Shown: one piece after another, positions 48,211 to 56,603 of the stretch | How positions within the stretch are numbered: the stretch's first letter is position 1 | Layout of the letters: every line of letters starts with the position of its first letter | Assembly (NCBI RefSeq): GCF_001592105.1 | Contig: NZ_BCWE01000013.1 | Location: 43,513-107,512, forward strand | DNA: 64,000 nucleotides | Source of the DNA: Desulfolucanica intricata | Lineage (GTDB): Bacteria; Bacillota; Desulfotomaculia; Desulfotomaculales; Desulfofarciminaceae | Direction: 5' to 3' | Translations under genes and position numbers: made by a program | Notes under the pieces: model-generated | Database searches by the model: none | What the model was told of the DNA's origin: nothing | The model's input: the letters and a program-made list of their open reading frames with translations, nothing else

Positions 48211-49485
48211 TTACATTAGAGCATATACATAATTTTTCATATTTTCTGCTATTTCAGACTCTTCTGTTATACTCAATCTTGGAATACGAATACTTTCAAA
48301 TTCTCTTCTGTTTATTGTCTTAAAATATAAACCTATAGAACCGGCTTCAATCTGTTTTAAAATAATAGGCTGCTTGAATAAAAATAACAGGTAAAAAGGA
48401 TCTATACTTACAGGCTTGATATTATAAAAAGCATCACTGGCCATCAACCCTTCATGTTTATCAGTAATCACTGCCGTCACATGTTTTTTTGTTCCCGTAG
48501 CACTTCCTGACTTTGCAGTAATCAATTCATTTTTCTCTAATACATACCTAATTCTACTGCTGAGGTTTTTATATAAGTCCCTTTCAGTGCTTGTAATAAT
48601 GGAAAGATCGTCATCTACATTAGATATATTGATATACTCAACTATTTGGTTTTCATCCATTTTAGGTTTTATAGCCTTCTTAATTTTCACCACTTGACCT
48701 AATGGCTGCCAACAAATATTACTACAACCATTATGAATTGTTTTATAAAGTTTACTTTGAAAATAGGTATAGTATTTGGGGTCTAGTCTATCAACATTTA
48801 TTTCATTTCCGTTTATATAAACACTATTAGAAACTTTAAATAAATCAGCGTCTTGCACAATATAATTGTTTAAAATATCCTTACATGCCTCATACAACCT
48901 ATATGCATCTTTTCTATTATTGGTCTGTATGGGTTCATTAAAGGAGATGCTCTCATAATCCGCTGGTATTTTTAACTCCTTTATGTCACTAATACTTATG
49001 CGATTAATCAATCCACTTTTTATTGATTCAAGAGCATATTGACCTGCTTCACTATTCAAGTAAGCAACTAATCTTCTTGCTGTAAAAGGTTGCTTCAACC
49101 TTATCCTAATAATATCTGATGAAATAACACAGTCTTCTAAATTTGATGTTACCCTTACAACTTGACCCGATCTGCCTACCGCTGTTACCAGCACATCGTT
49201 TTCTTTTATGTAATCTTTTTCCCTCAGACCTTCTGCAGATATTGATTTTATGGATGGTTGGTATATTGTTCCATCTTTAAAATCACCTACGTTAATAAGC
49301 CTAATCCCTTCATCTATATAGTTTCTTTTTACCCTAGTACCATCAGTTATTTCAGTGGCAATGCTAGATAATTCTACTGTTTTAATACCTTCCAAAGATT
49401 TAATGCTTTTGTAATGATTTATTGTATAGCGGTAAGAGATATTTTTCGGGTGAATATAATGTGGTTCTACGAAGCAGCAATCCAA
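48211..49485 (-). CDS. hsdS: Type I-like specificity protein (HsdS), first gene of the operon
   Basis: A 424-residue protein starting at TTG (49485) after gaaggtgag. Halves VELSSIATEITDGTRV ... RISISDIKELKIPADYES and WQPLGQVVKIKKAIKPKMD ... NRREFESIRIPRLSITEESEIAENM are the methylase_S repeats, each followed by a helix. It opens the operon behind a consensus-like promoter. Having the specificity gene before the methylase differs from the usual hsdMS order and is repeated by a second specificity gene after the methylase. Confidence 0.82.
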   Translation of the reverse strand: MDCCFVEPHYIHPKNISYRYTINHYKSIKSLEGIKTVELSSIATEITDGTRVKRNYIDEGIRLINVGDFKDGTIYQPSIKSISAEGLREKDYIKENDVLVTAVGRSGQVVRVTSNLEDCVISSDIIRIRLKQPFTARRLVAYLNSEAGQYALESIKSGLINRISISDIKELKIPADYESISFNEPIQTNNRKDAYRLYEACKDILNNYIVQDADLFKVSNSVYINGNEINVDRLDPKYYTYFQSKLYKTIHNGCSNICWQPLGQVVKIKKAIKPKMDENQIVEYINISNVDDDLSIITSTERDLYKNLSSRIRYVLEKNELITAKSGSATGTKKHVTAVITDKHEGLMASDAFYNIKPVSIDPFYLLFLFKQPIILKQIEAGSIGLYFKTINRREFESIRIPRLSITEESEIAENMKNYVYALM

Positions 49486-49501
49486 TAACTCACCTTCTTT
49501 C

Positions 49502-49564
49502 TATTGCATAATTTCTCTTTTTTACTTCTAATAAAATTGTATCGCATAATTTCTCCATTGTAAA
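49502..49564 (-). promoter_or_regulatory. Promoter of the defence operon with a repeated operator candidate
   Basis: -35 TTTACA (complement of 49559-49564), 17-nt spacer, -10 TACAAT (complement of 49536-49541). The 16-bp direct repeats tattgcataatttctc (49502-49517) and tatcgcataatttctc (49540-49555) are 15/16 identical, one within the promoter spacer and one downstream. This is the pattern expected for autoregulation by a DNA-binding operon protein. Confidence 0.65.
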
Positions 49565-50057
49565 GGGCCAATTGAAAATATTTCTACTTTTTTCAAATAT
49601 CAAAGTGAAAGACTCGATCTTAAAATAAATAATTTACCTCTCCGTTTCGTTTATTTTCCAGACATTATCTCTAATTTACTCAAGATTCCTATTTTATTTA
49701 TTTTAATTCCTATTTTTTTCTCCTTTTTTCCTCATTAAATCTATTTTATTTGTTTTAGTGAGTTTTTTATGATGTAATCTTTTACTTATTTTAGGAGCAC
49801 ATCGAAAATTGAGCAAAAAAAATAACCGTTTTGTATTTGAAAACAAAATGGTTATTTTTAAAGAAGTCTATTTTAACCGATTTATACTGATTTAGCCCTA
49901 TATAACCCTGTTGTAATTTTATATCATTTTCTTTCTATTTCTTTTTATTTTATTCTTTTTATTTATTTTATTTATAGCATAGTCATCCTCTATAGCGATT
50001 TTTTTCGGACCAAATTTAATAATTAGGAAAATCAACTCTAATATGCTTCAGAAGACT
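49565..50057. other. AT-rich intergenic region upstream of the defence operon
   Basis: Apart from one perfect-looking stem (aaataaccgttttgt with acaaaatggttattt, 49816-49859), I see no gene. The stem has A and T runs on both sides and could terminate transcripts from either side. Confidence 0.5.
49816..49859. terminator. Long A/T-flanked hairpin, probable bidirectional terminator
   Basis: aaataaccgttttgt and acaaaatggttattt pair over about 15 bp with A7 before and T5 after. Confidence 0.65.
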
Positions 50058-50059
50058 AA

Positions 50060-50290
50060 TAATTGTTATTAATATCCCTTAACAGTTTATGTCCAGTAAT
50101 AACCACTAACAATAGTTATTAACTATTGTTAACCATTATTAACTATTATTAACCGCTATTTAATAAGTTTATAATACACTTATCAAGGTTTAATAATGGA
50201 TAACAACCAGTAATAATGGTTAATAATGATTATTATTGGTTAATATCTGTTAATAATTGTGAATACACCTTAACTATTGGTTATCTGTTT
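50060..50290. repeat. Array of 10-bp phased repeats, candidate parC centromere
   Basis: Repeats of the type TATTGTTAAC / CATTATTAAC / TATTATTAAC (about 50120-50155) recur every 10 bp; to the right they reverse to GTTAATAATG (about 50188-50262). The two blocks are separated by about 30 bp of unrelated sequence (taagtttataatacacttatc). Two blocks of short, helically phased repeats around a spacer is the layout of R1 parC. The ParM and ParR-like genes lie 0.5-1.7 kb to the right. The repeats could instead be replication iterons. Confidence 0.6.
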
Positions 50291-50447
50291 TTTCACCTTC
50301 TAATGCTACTTTTATCAATCTAATTAATGATATTGCTGCCAGACCAAAAATTATTAAAGATTTGCTCCCTAACATATTATATAGTTGTATGGAAGCACTT
50401 ACTATAAGGCAGATTGAAATAATAAACGTTATTATTAAAACCTTGAA
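50274..50447 (-). CDS. Possible very small hydrophobic protein (uncertain start)
   Basis: A reading frame of about 57 codons with two hydrophobic stretches (VLIITFIISICLIVSASI and SLIIFGLAAISLIRLI), ending at 50274. A strong aggaggtgat site stands just upstream, but no ATG, GTG or TTG follows at the right distance; the first ATG is internal and would leave 33 residues. It could be a real gene with a rare start or a decayed one. Confidence 0.25.
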   Translation of the reverse strand, partial: FKVLIITFIISICLIVSASIQLYNMLGSKSLIIFGLAAISLIRLIKVALEGEKTDNQ

Positions 50448-50757
50448 CTAATATCACCTCCTACAATCACACATGTTCTTGTTGATGTCACTATTTTTAC
50501 GATATGAACACTTGTTTTATCTTACATACTTGATATGCCATAATCCTACTATCCTTTTTTAATTCAATAACTAAAAGCCTTCTCCAGTGTATAAATTAAA
50601 CCATAAAATTCTCCAATATTTTAAATGGCTTGGTATAGTTTGTCCATTGGGGAATATTAGTATTTTATCCTTTTCTATAAACCATTTTTCTATTTTTCTC
50701 ATCTCCTTTTTTTGCTCCATTATACCATGATCCTAATTGCTATTTCCGCTCCTAAAT
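50448..50757. other. AT-rich intergenic region
   Basis: Between the array and the parR terminator I see no gene or strong structure. Confidence 0.45.
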
Positions 50758-50790
50758 AGAAAAAACCGGCCTATTAATGGCCAGTTTTTA
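50758..50790 (-). terminator. Terminator of the parM-parR operon
   Basis: The minus strand stem aaaactggcc/ggccggtttt with a 7-nt loop and T6 tail overlaps the parR stop codon. Confidence 0.8.
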
Positions 50791-51078
50791 AATACTGTCA
50801 AATATTTGGAAGATCTCATCAGGTATTTGGCTTTCTTCTGTAAAATCGCAATGCTTATCTGCTGTAAGTTTCATCTCTTTGATAACTTCTCTAATTGCTC
50901 TTTTAATCCTTTTTAGATCCTTCTCCTCTTGGGTGACACCTTCATAGGCTAATACGGCTTTGATAATATAGGCTGTTTTCTGTCTTTTTGACTTGATAAT
51001 ATTGTAAGCATTCCGATCATTTTCTCTTTGTAAGTTAAAAGACAGATTTAATCTTTTAATTTCATCCAAGAACATCAC
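50788..51078 (-). CDS. parR: ParR-like partition adaptor
   Basis: A 96-residue protein directly behind the ParM-like gene with a 4-nt overlap. It has a basic centre (IKSKRQKTAYIIKAVLAYEG, DLKRIKRAIREVIKEM), which fits a ribbon-helix-helix-like DNA-binding adaptor, and an acidic C-terminal tail (EESQIPDEIFQIFDSI), which in ParR-type proteins contacts ParM. Sequence is not diagnostic on its own; position and size support the call. Confidence 0.6.
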   Translation of the reverse strand: MMFLDEIKRLNLSFNLQRENDRNAYNIIKSKRQKTAYIIKAVLAYEGVTQEEKDLKRIKRAIREVIKEMKLTADKHCDFTEESQIPDEIFQIFDSI

Positions 51079-51992
51079 CTGTCCCTACTAACAGCCTGTT
51101 TTGCCAAAAGTTCAAAGCCTTTTACATTTGCAAAACTATCTAAAACTTCTACATATCCTATTTTAGGACTATTTTCAATGTGTTTTTGCAAAAGCATTGA
51201 ACCTCCTCCAACAAATATAGTTGGATTAATTTTCATCTCAAAGCCATACTCTTTCAATCTATCCAATAATTCTTCAACGTATATTTTTGTTTTGTCTTCA
51301 ATTAAGGATTTGATATTTTCATTCTGAAAAAATGAGATGTTTTCTCCTAGAATTGTATCCTCAATCTGTTCCTCATGTATTTCTATCCCTAAAGAGAGGA
51401 TATCCTGTTTTATTGAATTTAGCAGAGTTACAATCCCAGTAGTTAAACTAATACAAGATTTAATATTCAAAAGCCCTTTTTCAACAGTGAAAACATCAAC
51501 GGTATATCCGCCAATATCTACAACATTAAGTCTTGATACTTCCTTATAGTGGTTAAAGTGAGGCATTATTGCTGCATATCCCTGGGGATAAACATATGCA
51601 TCTTTGATTGATACTTCATATTGCTTTTCTCCAAAAGTAAATGATATGTTATCCCTTAAGAAATACTTTCTAAATTTATCCTTTTGTTTCCCATAATACA
51701 TAATAGGTAATCCACATGCTAAAATGATCTCTCCCTTATTAACCCCTTGATACTTCTTCTCTAATACTTCTGCAATGGCAGGCAATGATAGAATAAAGAA
51801 GTTGTCATTTACAGTCTTATCAAGCATTACAGGAAACCTTTCACCTGAAATGGAGTAATACTTGCCTTCAAATTCCAATAGTCTTTCTTTTGTAATAGGC
51901 ATGGTGTTTGAAACTGTGAAACCCGAATTATACTGATTAACAATGCTTTTTATTGCCTTGTTTCCGTGGTCTATTCCTATAATATAATTCAT
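51075..51992 (-). CDS. parM: ParM-like bacterial actin (plasmid segregation)
   Basis: A 305-residue actin-fold ATPase. Phosphate 1 motif IIGIDHGNKAIKS at residues 4-16, phosphate 2 VVDIGGYTVDVFTVEKG (about 153-169), adenosine motif TIFVGGGSMLLQKHIE (about 255-270). The length and motifs match ParM/Alp-type segregation actins rather than MreB. Such filaments push plasmid copies apart via ParR bound to parC. Its appearance in a chromosomal element is notable. A leader with three hairpins precedes it. Confidence 0.88.
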   Translation of the reverse strand: MNYIIGIDHGNKAIKSIVNQYNSGFTVSNTMPITKERLLEFEGKYYSISGERFPVMLDKTVNDNFFILSLPAIAEVLEKKYQGVNKGEIILACGLPIMYYGKQKDKFRKYFLRDNISFTFGEKQYEVSIKDAYVYPQGYAAIMPHFNHYKEVSRLNVVDIGGYTVDVFTVEKGLLNIKSCISLTTGIVTLLNSIKQDILSLGIEIHEEQIEDTILGENISFFQNENIKSLIEDKTKIYVEELLDRLKEYGFEMKINPTIFVGGGSMLLQKHIENSPKIGYVEVLDSFANVKGFELLAKQAVSRDR

Positions 51993-52022
51993 TGACTTTC
52001 CCTCCTATTATTAATAATGGTT

Positions 52023-52061
52023 CCCCACAAGAACCATCAATTACCTTTAGTTCCTGTGGGG
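52023..52061 (-). promoter_or_regulatory. 12-bp hairpin in the parM leader
   Basis: ccccacaggaac pairs with gttcttgtgggg around a 15-nt loop, just upstream of the parM ribosome site. There is no T run, so an attenuator or protein-binding role is more likely than termination. Confidence 0.5.
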
Positions 52062-52133
52062 TTCTTAAGAATAAGGTGTCACCTCCTTTAAGTAATTAGA
52101 ATATCTTTATATCCCCCTTTCTTGCGATAAATA

Positions 52134-52178
52134 AGGGAAAATGGATTACAGGTTTGGTATACCTGTGGCATTTTCCCT
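52134..52178. promoter_or_regulatory. Inverted repeat in the parM/52.5-kb divergent region
   Basis: agggaaaatg (52134-52143) pairs with cattttccct (52169-52178), with an inner acaggt/acctgt stem. It lies between divergently transcribed genes and may be an operator or a structured leader. Confidence 0.5.
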
Positions 52179-52283
52179 AACTGTCTAGAGCAAATAACAT
52201 TTGTCATGCTATATTTGAACAAATGATATTGGATTCCTTGTTTTTCCCTAAAATTTTATCTGGTTTTTTCTTTCCAAAAAGTA

Positions 52284-52352
52284 AAAAACCCCTGCATTGT
52301 TTTCCGGATTATCTGCCAAAGGCATCACTACAAAAACAACCTGCAGGAGTTT
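52284..52352 (-). terminator. Large hairpin with T run in the divergent region
   Basis: The minus strand reads aactcctgcaggttgtttt, loop, aaaacaatgcaggggtt, then T6. It looks like an intrinsic terminator or attenuator pointing toward parM; no gene ends directly before it, so it could attenuate a leader transcript. Confidence 0.55.
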
Positions 52353-52501
52353 AATATCTATATTAACTTTGAAAGGAGAGTGTTGCTCATATTATAGCAT
52401 GCATCAACGGTAAATGGAGCCCTAAATATTTACATAATAAGGTTGATATCCTCCAGTGTCTGTGCTAGGATGATGTACACAAAAACAAAGGAGGTATGTT
52501 T

Positions 52502-53170
52502 TTGACATTTCCAGTGAATTTAGAGGATTTGCAAAATGCTATACTCAACAGCAATCTAAATGAAAAAGATTATGATTCACATGATTTCTTCATCCTAAAA
52601 ACTTGTATTACCTTATTATCATCTATGCAGGATTTGATTAATCAGATAGAAACAGGTGAAGGCTTCTCTGTTCATTGTGAAAAAGAGTGGGCACAGTTTA
52701 TCAAGTATTATAACAAGATTTATAGAAGAGCGAAAAAAATCTTTTATCGGTATTTAAAGCGGCTAAAGATCAATTACTGGGAACAAGAAGAACTGGTTCG
52801 CAATATATTATGGGTTACAAAACTAATTAATTCTGGTTTTTATGATAATGATGAAGATGTATATTTCCACGCCATTATTCTAAGTGGAAAATTCTTCACT
52901 TCAGTTTTTTACTATAATTACCTGATAAACGAGGCCTGTGACAGAAAGATTAACTCACCTGAAAGCCTTTTAAATACTAGAAAAAATCTATCTTCCATCA
53001 AAGACGAAAGGCTATGGATTGAAGAAACCTATAATAAGTTGAAAGACAAGGAAATTGATGAATTTCCTGAAGAAACAAAAGAAATGCTGTTTGCTCTATG
53101 GGATCGAACTTTCGATTTTGTACAAGAACTAAAAAAATGTTTTAGTAAAACTGAAGCCTTGAACAACTAA
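52502..53170 (+). CDS. Uncharacterised helical protein
   Basis: About 222 residues from the TTG at 52502, which follows aaaggagg by 7 nt; the ATG at 52496 is only 1 nt from that site. It is largely helical with a tyrosine-rich basic stretch (YYNKIYRRAKKIFYRYLKRLKINYW). It is the only plus-strand gene of the cargo apart from the IS21 genes, and it converges on the replication protein gene. It is not recognised; a plasmid maintenance role is possible by context only. Confidence 0.55.
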   Translation: MTFPVNLEDLQNAILNSNLNEKDYDSHDFFILKTCITLLSSMQDLINQIETGEGFSVHCEKEWAQFIKYYNKIYRRAKKIFYRYLKRLKINYWEQEELVRNILWVTKLINSGFYDNDEDVYFHAIILSGKFFTSVFYYNYLINEACDRKINSPESLLNTRKNLSSIKDERLWIEETYNKLKDKEIDEFPEETKEMLFALWDRTFDFVQELKKCFSKTEALNN

Positions 53171-53199
53171 TATAGTCCCCTGATACCTTGGGGACTATA
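53171..53199. terminator. Bidirectional terminator between convergent genes
   Basis: tatagtcccc and ggggactata form a perfect 10-bp stem with a 9-nt loop, placed between two convergent stop codons. Confidence 0.8.
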
Positions 53200-53218
53200 T
53201 TAATTCCAAGTAATTAAA

Positions 53219-55867
53219 CTATATTCCTATATATTTTTTTACCTCTCTTTGTGTTAATGAAATGAACTCTGCTCCAGGGACGGGATAATTACTTAAGACC
53301 AGAACTTTACAAGGTTCCGTTATAGTTCTAGCCCTTCCTACAGTTTGCACAAGTTCAGACTCTATCATATAAAATTGGATTTCCCGTAATAAATCATTGC
53401 TGCCATAAGTATTGAAGTAAAAGTTATAGTTTCCCCTTGAAACAGGCTGATACATTACCTTGCTTTCATTTAGCCTTACATCAAGACCCAAAGCACATGC
53501 AAACAGCAAATAACAATAGGGGTTAATATGGGGAGTCCCTATTACAGTGATATTTTGACCTTTCAGATTATCACGCCCCGCACTATTCCAAAATGACATA
53601 CTTGGTTCACTTATATCATTAAAATAGCCACTATAAGTGATAACCTTACTATCGGGGTTATATCTATTTATTAAAGCATTTGCAATATCCATCATTTCTT
53701 TTTTATTTCTATGAATAGATAATTTACTAAACGCTCTTATAGGAACTTGCCAAATCTCTCCTTTATGTTCAACATCCCCGATATCATAAAATTTCATATT
53801 TTGACCAAAAACCATTCTATAAATCTTTTCATTGGCAGTTGCACTGAAAATAATTACCTTTTTATCAGGTAAATCTCTTTTGTTTATAAAAAGTATCTGC
53901 TCATTACCATTTCTCCCTGTCACTTTAACAAAATGACTTGAGTTTAAAAACCCCAGTATATTTGTTGTTATAAGGTCATTTTTTACAACTAATTTTTCAA
54001 CTTCTTTTGCACAAAGCATAAAATAACTCGGTGTTTTTAGTACCACTCCTTCAGGTGTTTTGTTAATTAACTCAAACATAAAATCGGTTAACTTTTTTAA
54101 AGGCGAAAATTCCGGATCTAAATACACCAGTTGGCTAAGTATAACCATGTCTTGTATTGACATAGATGAAATTGGGAACATTCCATTTAGAACAATATCT
54201 TCATCTATTATTAGAGTATCATTGAAGTCCTTTTCAAAAAATATTCTTTGGTGAGTAGTTAAGATAGTTTGGTTCTCAGATTTTTTTACTCGCCTCAAGT
54301 CCTTAATATATTTTGCTATGACTTCATTTTCCTTTGCTAATTGTCTTAAATACATATTTGCTCCTTTAAAAGAGCCTGTATCATAGAGTCTATCTAACTT
54401 ATTGCGTTTTTCAGGTTCAATATCAGGAAGTTGTGGCACAACATAATGGTGTACTCCTGCTTTTGTCAATCTCTCGCTTACTTCATTTTTTAATTTATGT
54501 GTAGGCACTGCTATCGTCAATTTATTATCTATACTAGCATTTATATATTCTTCAGTTTTCCCTAACCCTGCAGGTGCCTTTATAACATAAATCCCCTTTT
54601 GTGGAGAGGCAATTATTTCACTAAAAATACTGGATAATTCTTTTCTTGCCTCTTCTATACTTTTAGTTTTTCTTTTACCAACTACTTGAATTCTTCCCTT
54701 GAATAATTTTCCTTGTTCTATCATATTAATTCCATGTTTACAGTCTTTAATAAATGGACAATAACTTTCGCACCTAGAAGGAGCATATTTACCCTTAAGT
54801 ATTTGATTCTTCATAACCCACCAACTATAGTTTTTCACCTTATATTCTTCACGGCTGTTTAGAATCTTATCTACTTTCGTTACTCCACCTTTTATTTTCA
54901 AAAGGTTGGACATGAGACCAAACATTTCATTGTGGCGTAACCAATACTCGCCATCTATTGCTTCCCGGTATAATCGACAATTTTTATATAGATTTTCAAA
55001 GGGGTAATCCTTTATAAGATATGTCTTAGTATTTTCCTTCTTAATATCAAAATGGGGGGCAAAGTCGTTTTCCTTTTCAAAAAAACAACCCTGCGTATTA
55101 TTGTAACAAAAATAGATTACATACCCCATATGACTAAAAAGTGTACTATTATATATATTATTAATAAAGGACTTACACTTTTTAGTCATTGATACACAAA
55201 CATTGCTACTATTAACTTGAGGCATATCTTTTTCATCATGAAATGTAAAAAACTTTGGATAACCATTCTCCATGTCAATTCCAACATCTCTGCAAAAATT
55301 ATACATATTTCTCGATGCATTAGTACTATTTCTAATTACTGAGCATGCAGCAAATATAAGATTAGGTATTGATTCTACATATGAAAAGTTTTCATAAATA
55401 ACTTCCCTTCCACCGTATATTATTCTCGAAGGATCCCTTGTTTCTGTTTTAGCCTGTGGGAAAACTTCCAACAGTGATCTAATTACCAGATTGCGAACCC
55501 TAATATCCTGAATCACCTCATCCATAACAAAAACCATTTTAAACTCATTATCCGAATTGAAAGGTGTGTAAATAAATGTAGGGAACAGATTTACCCTTTC
55601 ACAAGTTTCTAACACATTCTCCAGCGAATCATTTTCTATATCAACTACAAATATCTGCTGACTTATCCAGTTCTTGTTATTCCTCTGCCCATCCTTAAAA
55701 ACCGAGGGTGAATAAGTTTTTCCATTTGGTATTATTATGCTTTTGGCAAAATCCTTTATAGAAATTTCTTTGACATGACATCCAATTCGTGCTGCTATTT
55801 TTGAAATCTCTTCTTCTGTCGGCTTCTTACTAAACTTTTGAGTATCTAAACACAATTTTATTATCAT
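53219..55867 (-). CDS. Primase-helicase-like replication protein
   Basis: About 882 residues from the ATG at 55867, 7 nt behind aaaggagg. The N-terminal part has primase-polymerase-like features (VVDIENDSLENVLETCER, TFIYTPFNSDNEFKMVFVMD, ETRDPSRIIYGG). The C-terminal half is a superfamily 2-like helicase: Walker A IKAPAGLGKTEEY (about residue 425), IIDEDIV (about 550), IFSATANEKIYRM, and QTVGRARTI. A cysteine pair cluster (CESYCPFIKDCKHG) lies between. Proteins of this shape initiate replication of plasmids and mobile elements; here it may be a plasmid relic inside the transposon. Confidence 0.7.
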   Translation of the reverse strand: MIIKLCLDTQKFSKKPTEEEISKIAARIGCHVKEISIKDFAKSIIIPNGKTYSPSVFKDGQRNNKNWISQQIFVVDIENDSLENVLETCERVNLFPTFIYTPFNSDNEFKMVFVMDEVIQDIRVRNLVIRSLLEVFPQAKTETRDPSRIIYGGREVIYENFSYVESIPNLIFAACSVIRNSTNASRNMYNFCRDVGIDMENGYPKFFTFHDEKDMPQVNSSNVCVSMTKKCKSFINNIYNSTLFSHMGYVIYFCYNNTQGCFFEKENDFAPHFDIKKENTKTYLIKDYPFENLYKNCRLYREAIDGEYWLRHNEMFGLMSNLLKIKGGVTKVDKILNSREEYKVKNYSWWVMKNQILKGKYAPSRCESYCPFIKDCKHGINMIEQGKLFKGRIQVVGKRKTKSIEEARKELSSIFSEIIASPQKGIYVIKAPAGLGKTEEYINASIDNKLTIAVPTHKLKNEVSERLTKAGVHHYVVPQLPDIEPEKRNKLDRLYDTGSFKGANMYLRQLAKENEVIAKYIKDLRRVKKSENQTILTTHQRIFFEKDFNDTLIIDEDIVLNGMFPISSMSIQDMVILSQLVYLDPEFSPLKKLTDFMFELINKTPEGVVLKTPSYFMLCAKEVEKLVVKNDLITTNILGFLNSSHFVKVTGRNGNEQILFINKRDLPDKKVIIFSATANEKIYRMVFGQNMKFYDIGDVEHKGEIWQVPIRAFSKLSIHRNKKEMMDIANALINRYNPDSKVITYSGYFNDISEPSMSFWNSAGRDNLKGQNITVIGTPHINPYCYLLFACALGLDVRLNESKVMYQPVSRGNYNFYFNTYGSNDLLREIQFYMIESELVQTVGRARTITEPCKVLVLSNYPVPGAEFISLTQREVKKYIGI

Positions 55868-56009
55868 TTTCATGCCTCCTTTGTTATTAAACAAAGGGGC
55901 ATGCTATGTTTAGGTATTTTCGTATGTATTTTAAATGTTCTCTATTAAGATTCTATCTTTTTATTATATTAAGTCTTTTTATTGGTTTTATTGTTGCCCC
56001 TGATTTGAT

Positions 56010-56222
56010 TTATTCATATGGTTCAAATCCTTTAATCTCATATTCATAAGGATTGCTGTGTTTATGTCTTCTCATCTTTCTTAGTGGAATAATTTCTCCA
56101 GTATATGGGTTATAAACTCCCATTTCTTCTCCTGTATACGGATTTATGTCGATAAAATCATCATCAAAGTAGGACTCTATATATGGAACTTCACACCTGT
56201 ATTTTTCTGTCACTAAGGTCAC
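56010..56222 (-). CDS. Small protein with a tandem NPYTGE repeat
   Basis: A 70-residue acidic protein. INPYTGEEMGVYNPYTGEII holds two NPYTGE copies 12 residues apart, then a basic patch (RKMRRHKH). It lies upstream of the replication protein gene, same direction, with a good ribosome site (aaggag). Not recognised; the repeat may be a short binding module. Confidence 0.5.
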   Translation of the reverse strand: MTLVTEKYRCEVPYIESYFDDDFIDINPYTGEEMGVYNPYTGEIIPLRKMRRHKHSNPYEYEIKGFEPYE

Positions 56223-56351
56223 CTCCCTTCTTACATTAGGAGGGTTTATTGCAATAATAACTACTATTTTTCCTCCTTTGCTTTTGAATAAAAGTCTTAC
56301 ATTTGTATAATGATAATGCTTTTGTCCCTTTTTTCTCTATAAATAATTAAC

Positions 56352-56603
56352 TTAAGTTTCAATATTACTGATTGTTTTTTCCTCTGAGATTATATTGGAA
56401 GTTAGATTTTGAATATACATAATATACTCACAATATATAGAGTCAATAATTTCCATTTGATTTGATAATTTATCATATCTTTTTTTGAGAATAAGAAACT
56501 TTTTATCTTTTTTATCACTAATAACTTTTGCACAATTTTCTATATCTTGCATTCTTCTCATTATATAGAGAAGTAAATCATCAACACTTATCTTATCACG
56601 CAT
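56352..56603 (-). CDS. Small coiled-coil protein
   Basis: An 83-residue helical protein with a heptad-like pattern (LLLYIMRRMQDIENCAKVI, KKRYDKLSNQMEIIDSIYCEY) and no membrane segment. It lies upstream of the NPYTGE gene in the same orientation, with aaggaggt upstream of the ATG. Not recognised. Confidence 0.5.
   Translation of the reverse strand: MRDKISVDDLLLYIMRRMQDIENCAKVISDKKDKKFLILKKRYDKLSNQMEIIDSIYCEYIMYIQNLTSNIISEEKTISNIET

Noticed and set aside
31315..49485. BREX, Pgl or DISARM
   Set aside because: No PglZ alkaline-phosphatase-like protein, no Lon-like BrxL, no DUF1998 or DrmA-type helicase. Kinase, methylase and giant ATPase alone do not make those systems.
44444..49485. Plain Type I restriction-modification system
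   Set aside because: HsdM and HsdS are present but there is no HsdR translocase with DEAD motifs anywhere in the operon, and many other genes are coupled.
50060..50290. CRISPR array
   Set aside because: The repeats are 10 bp long, back to back without spacers, and reverse orientation midway. No cas genes are present.
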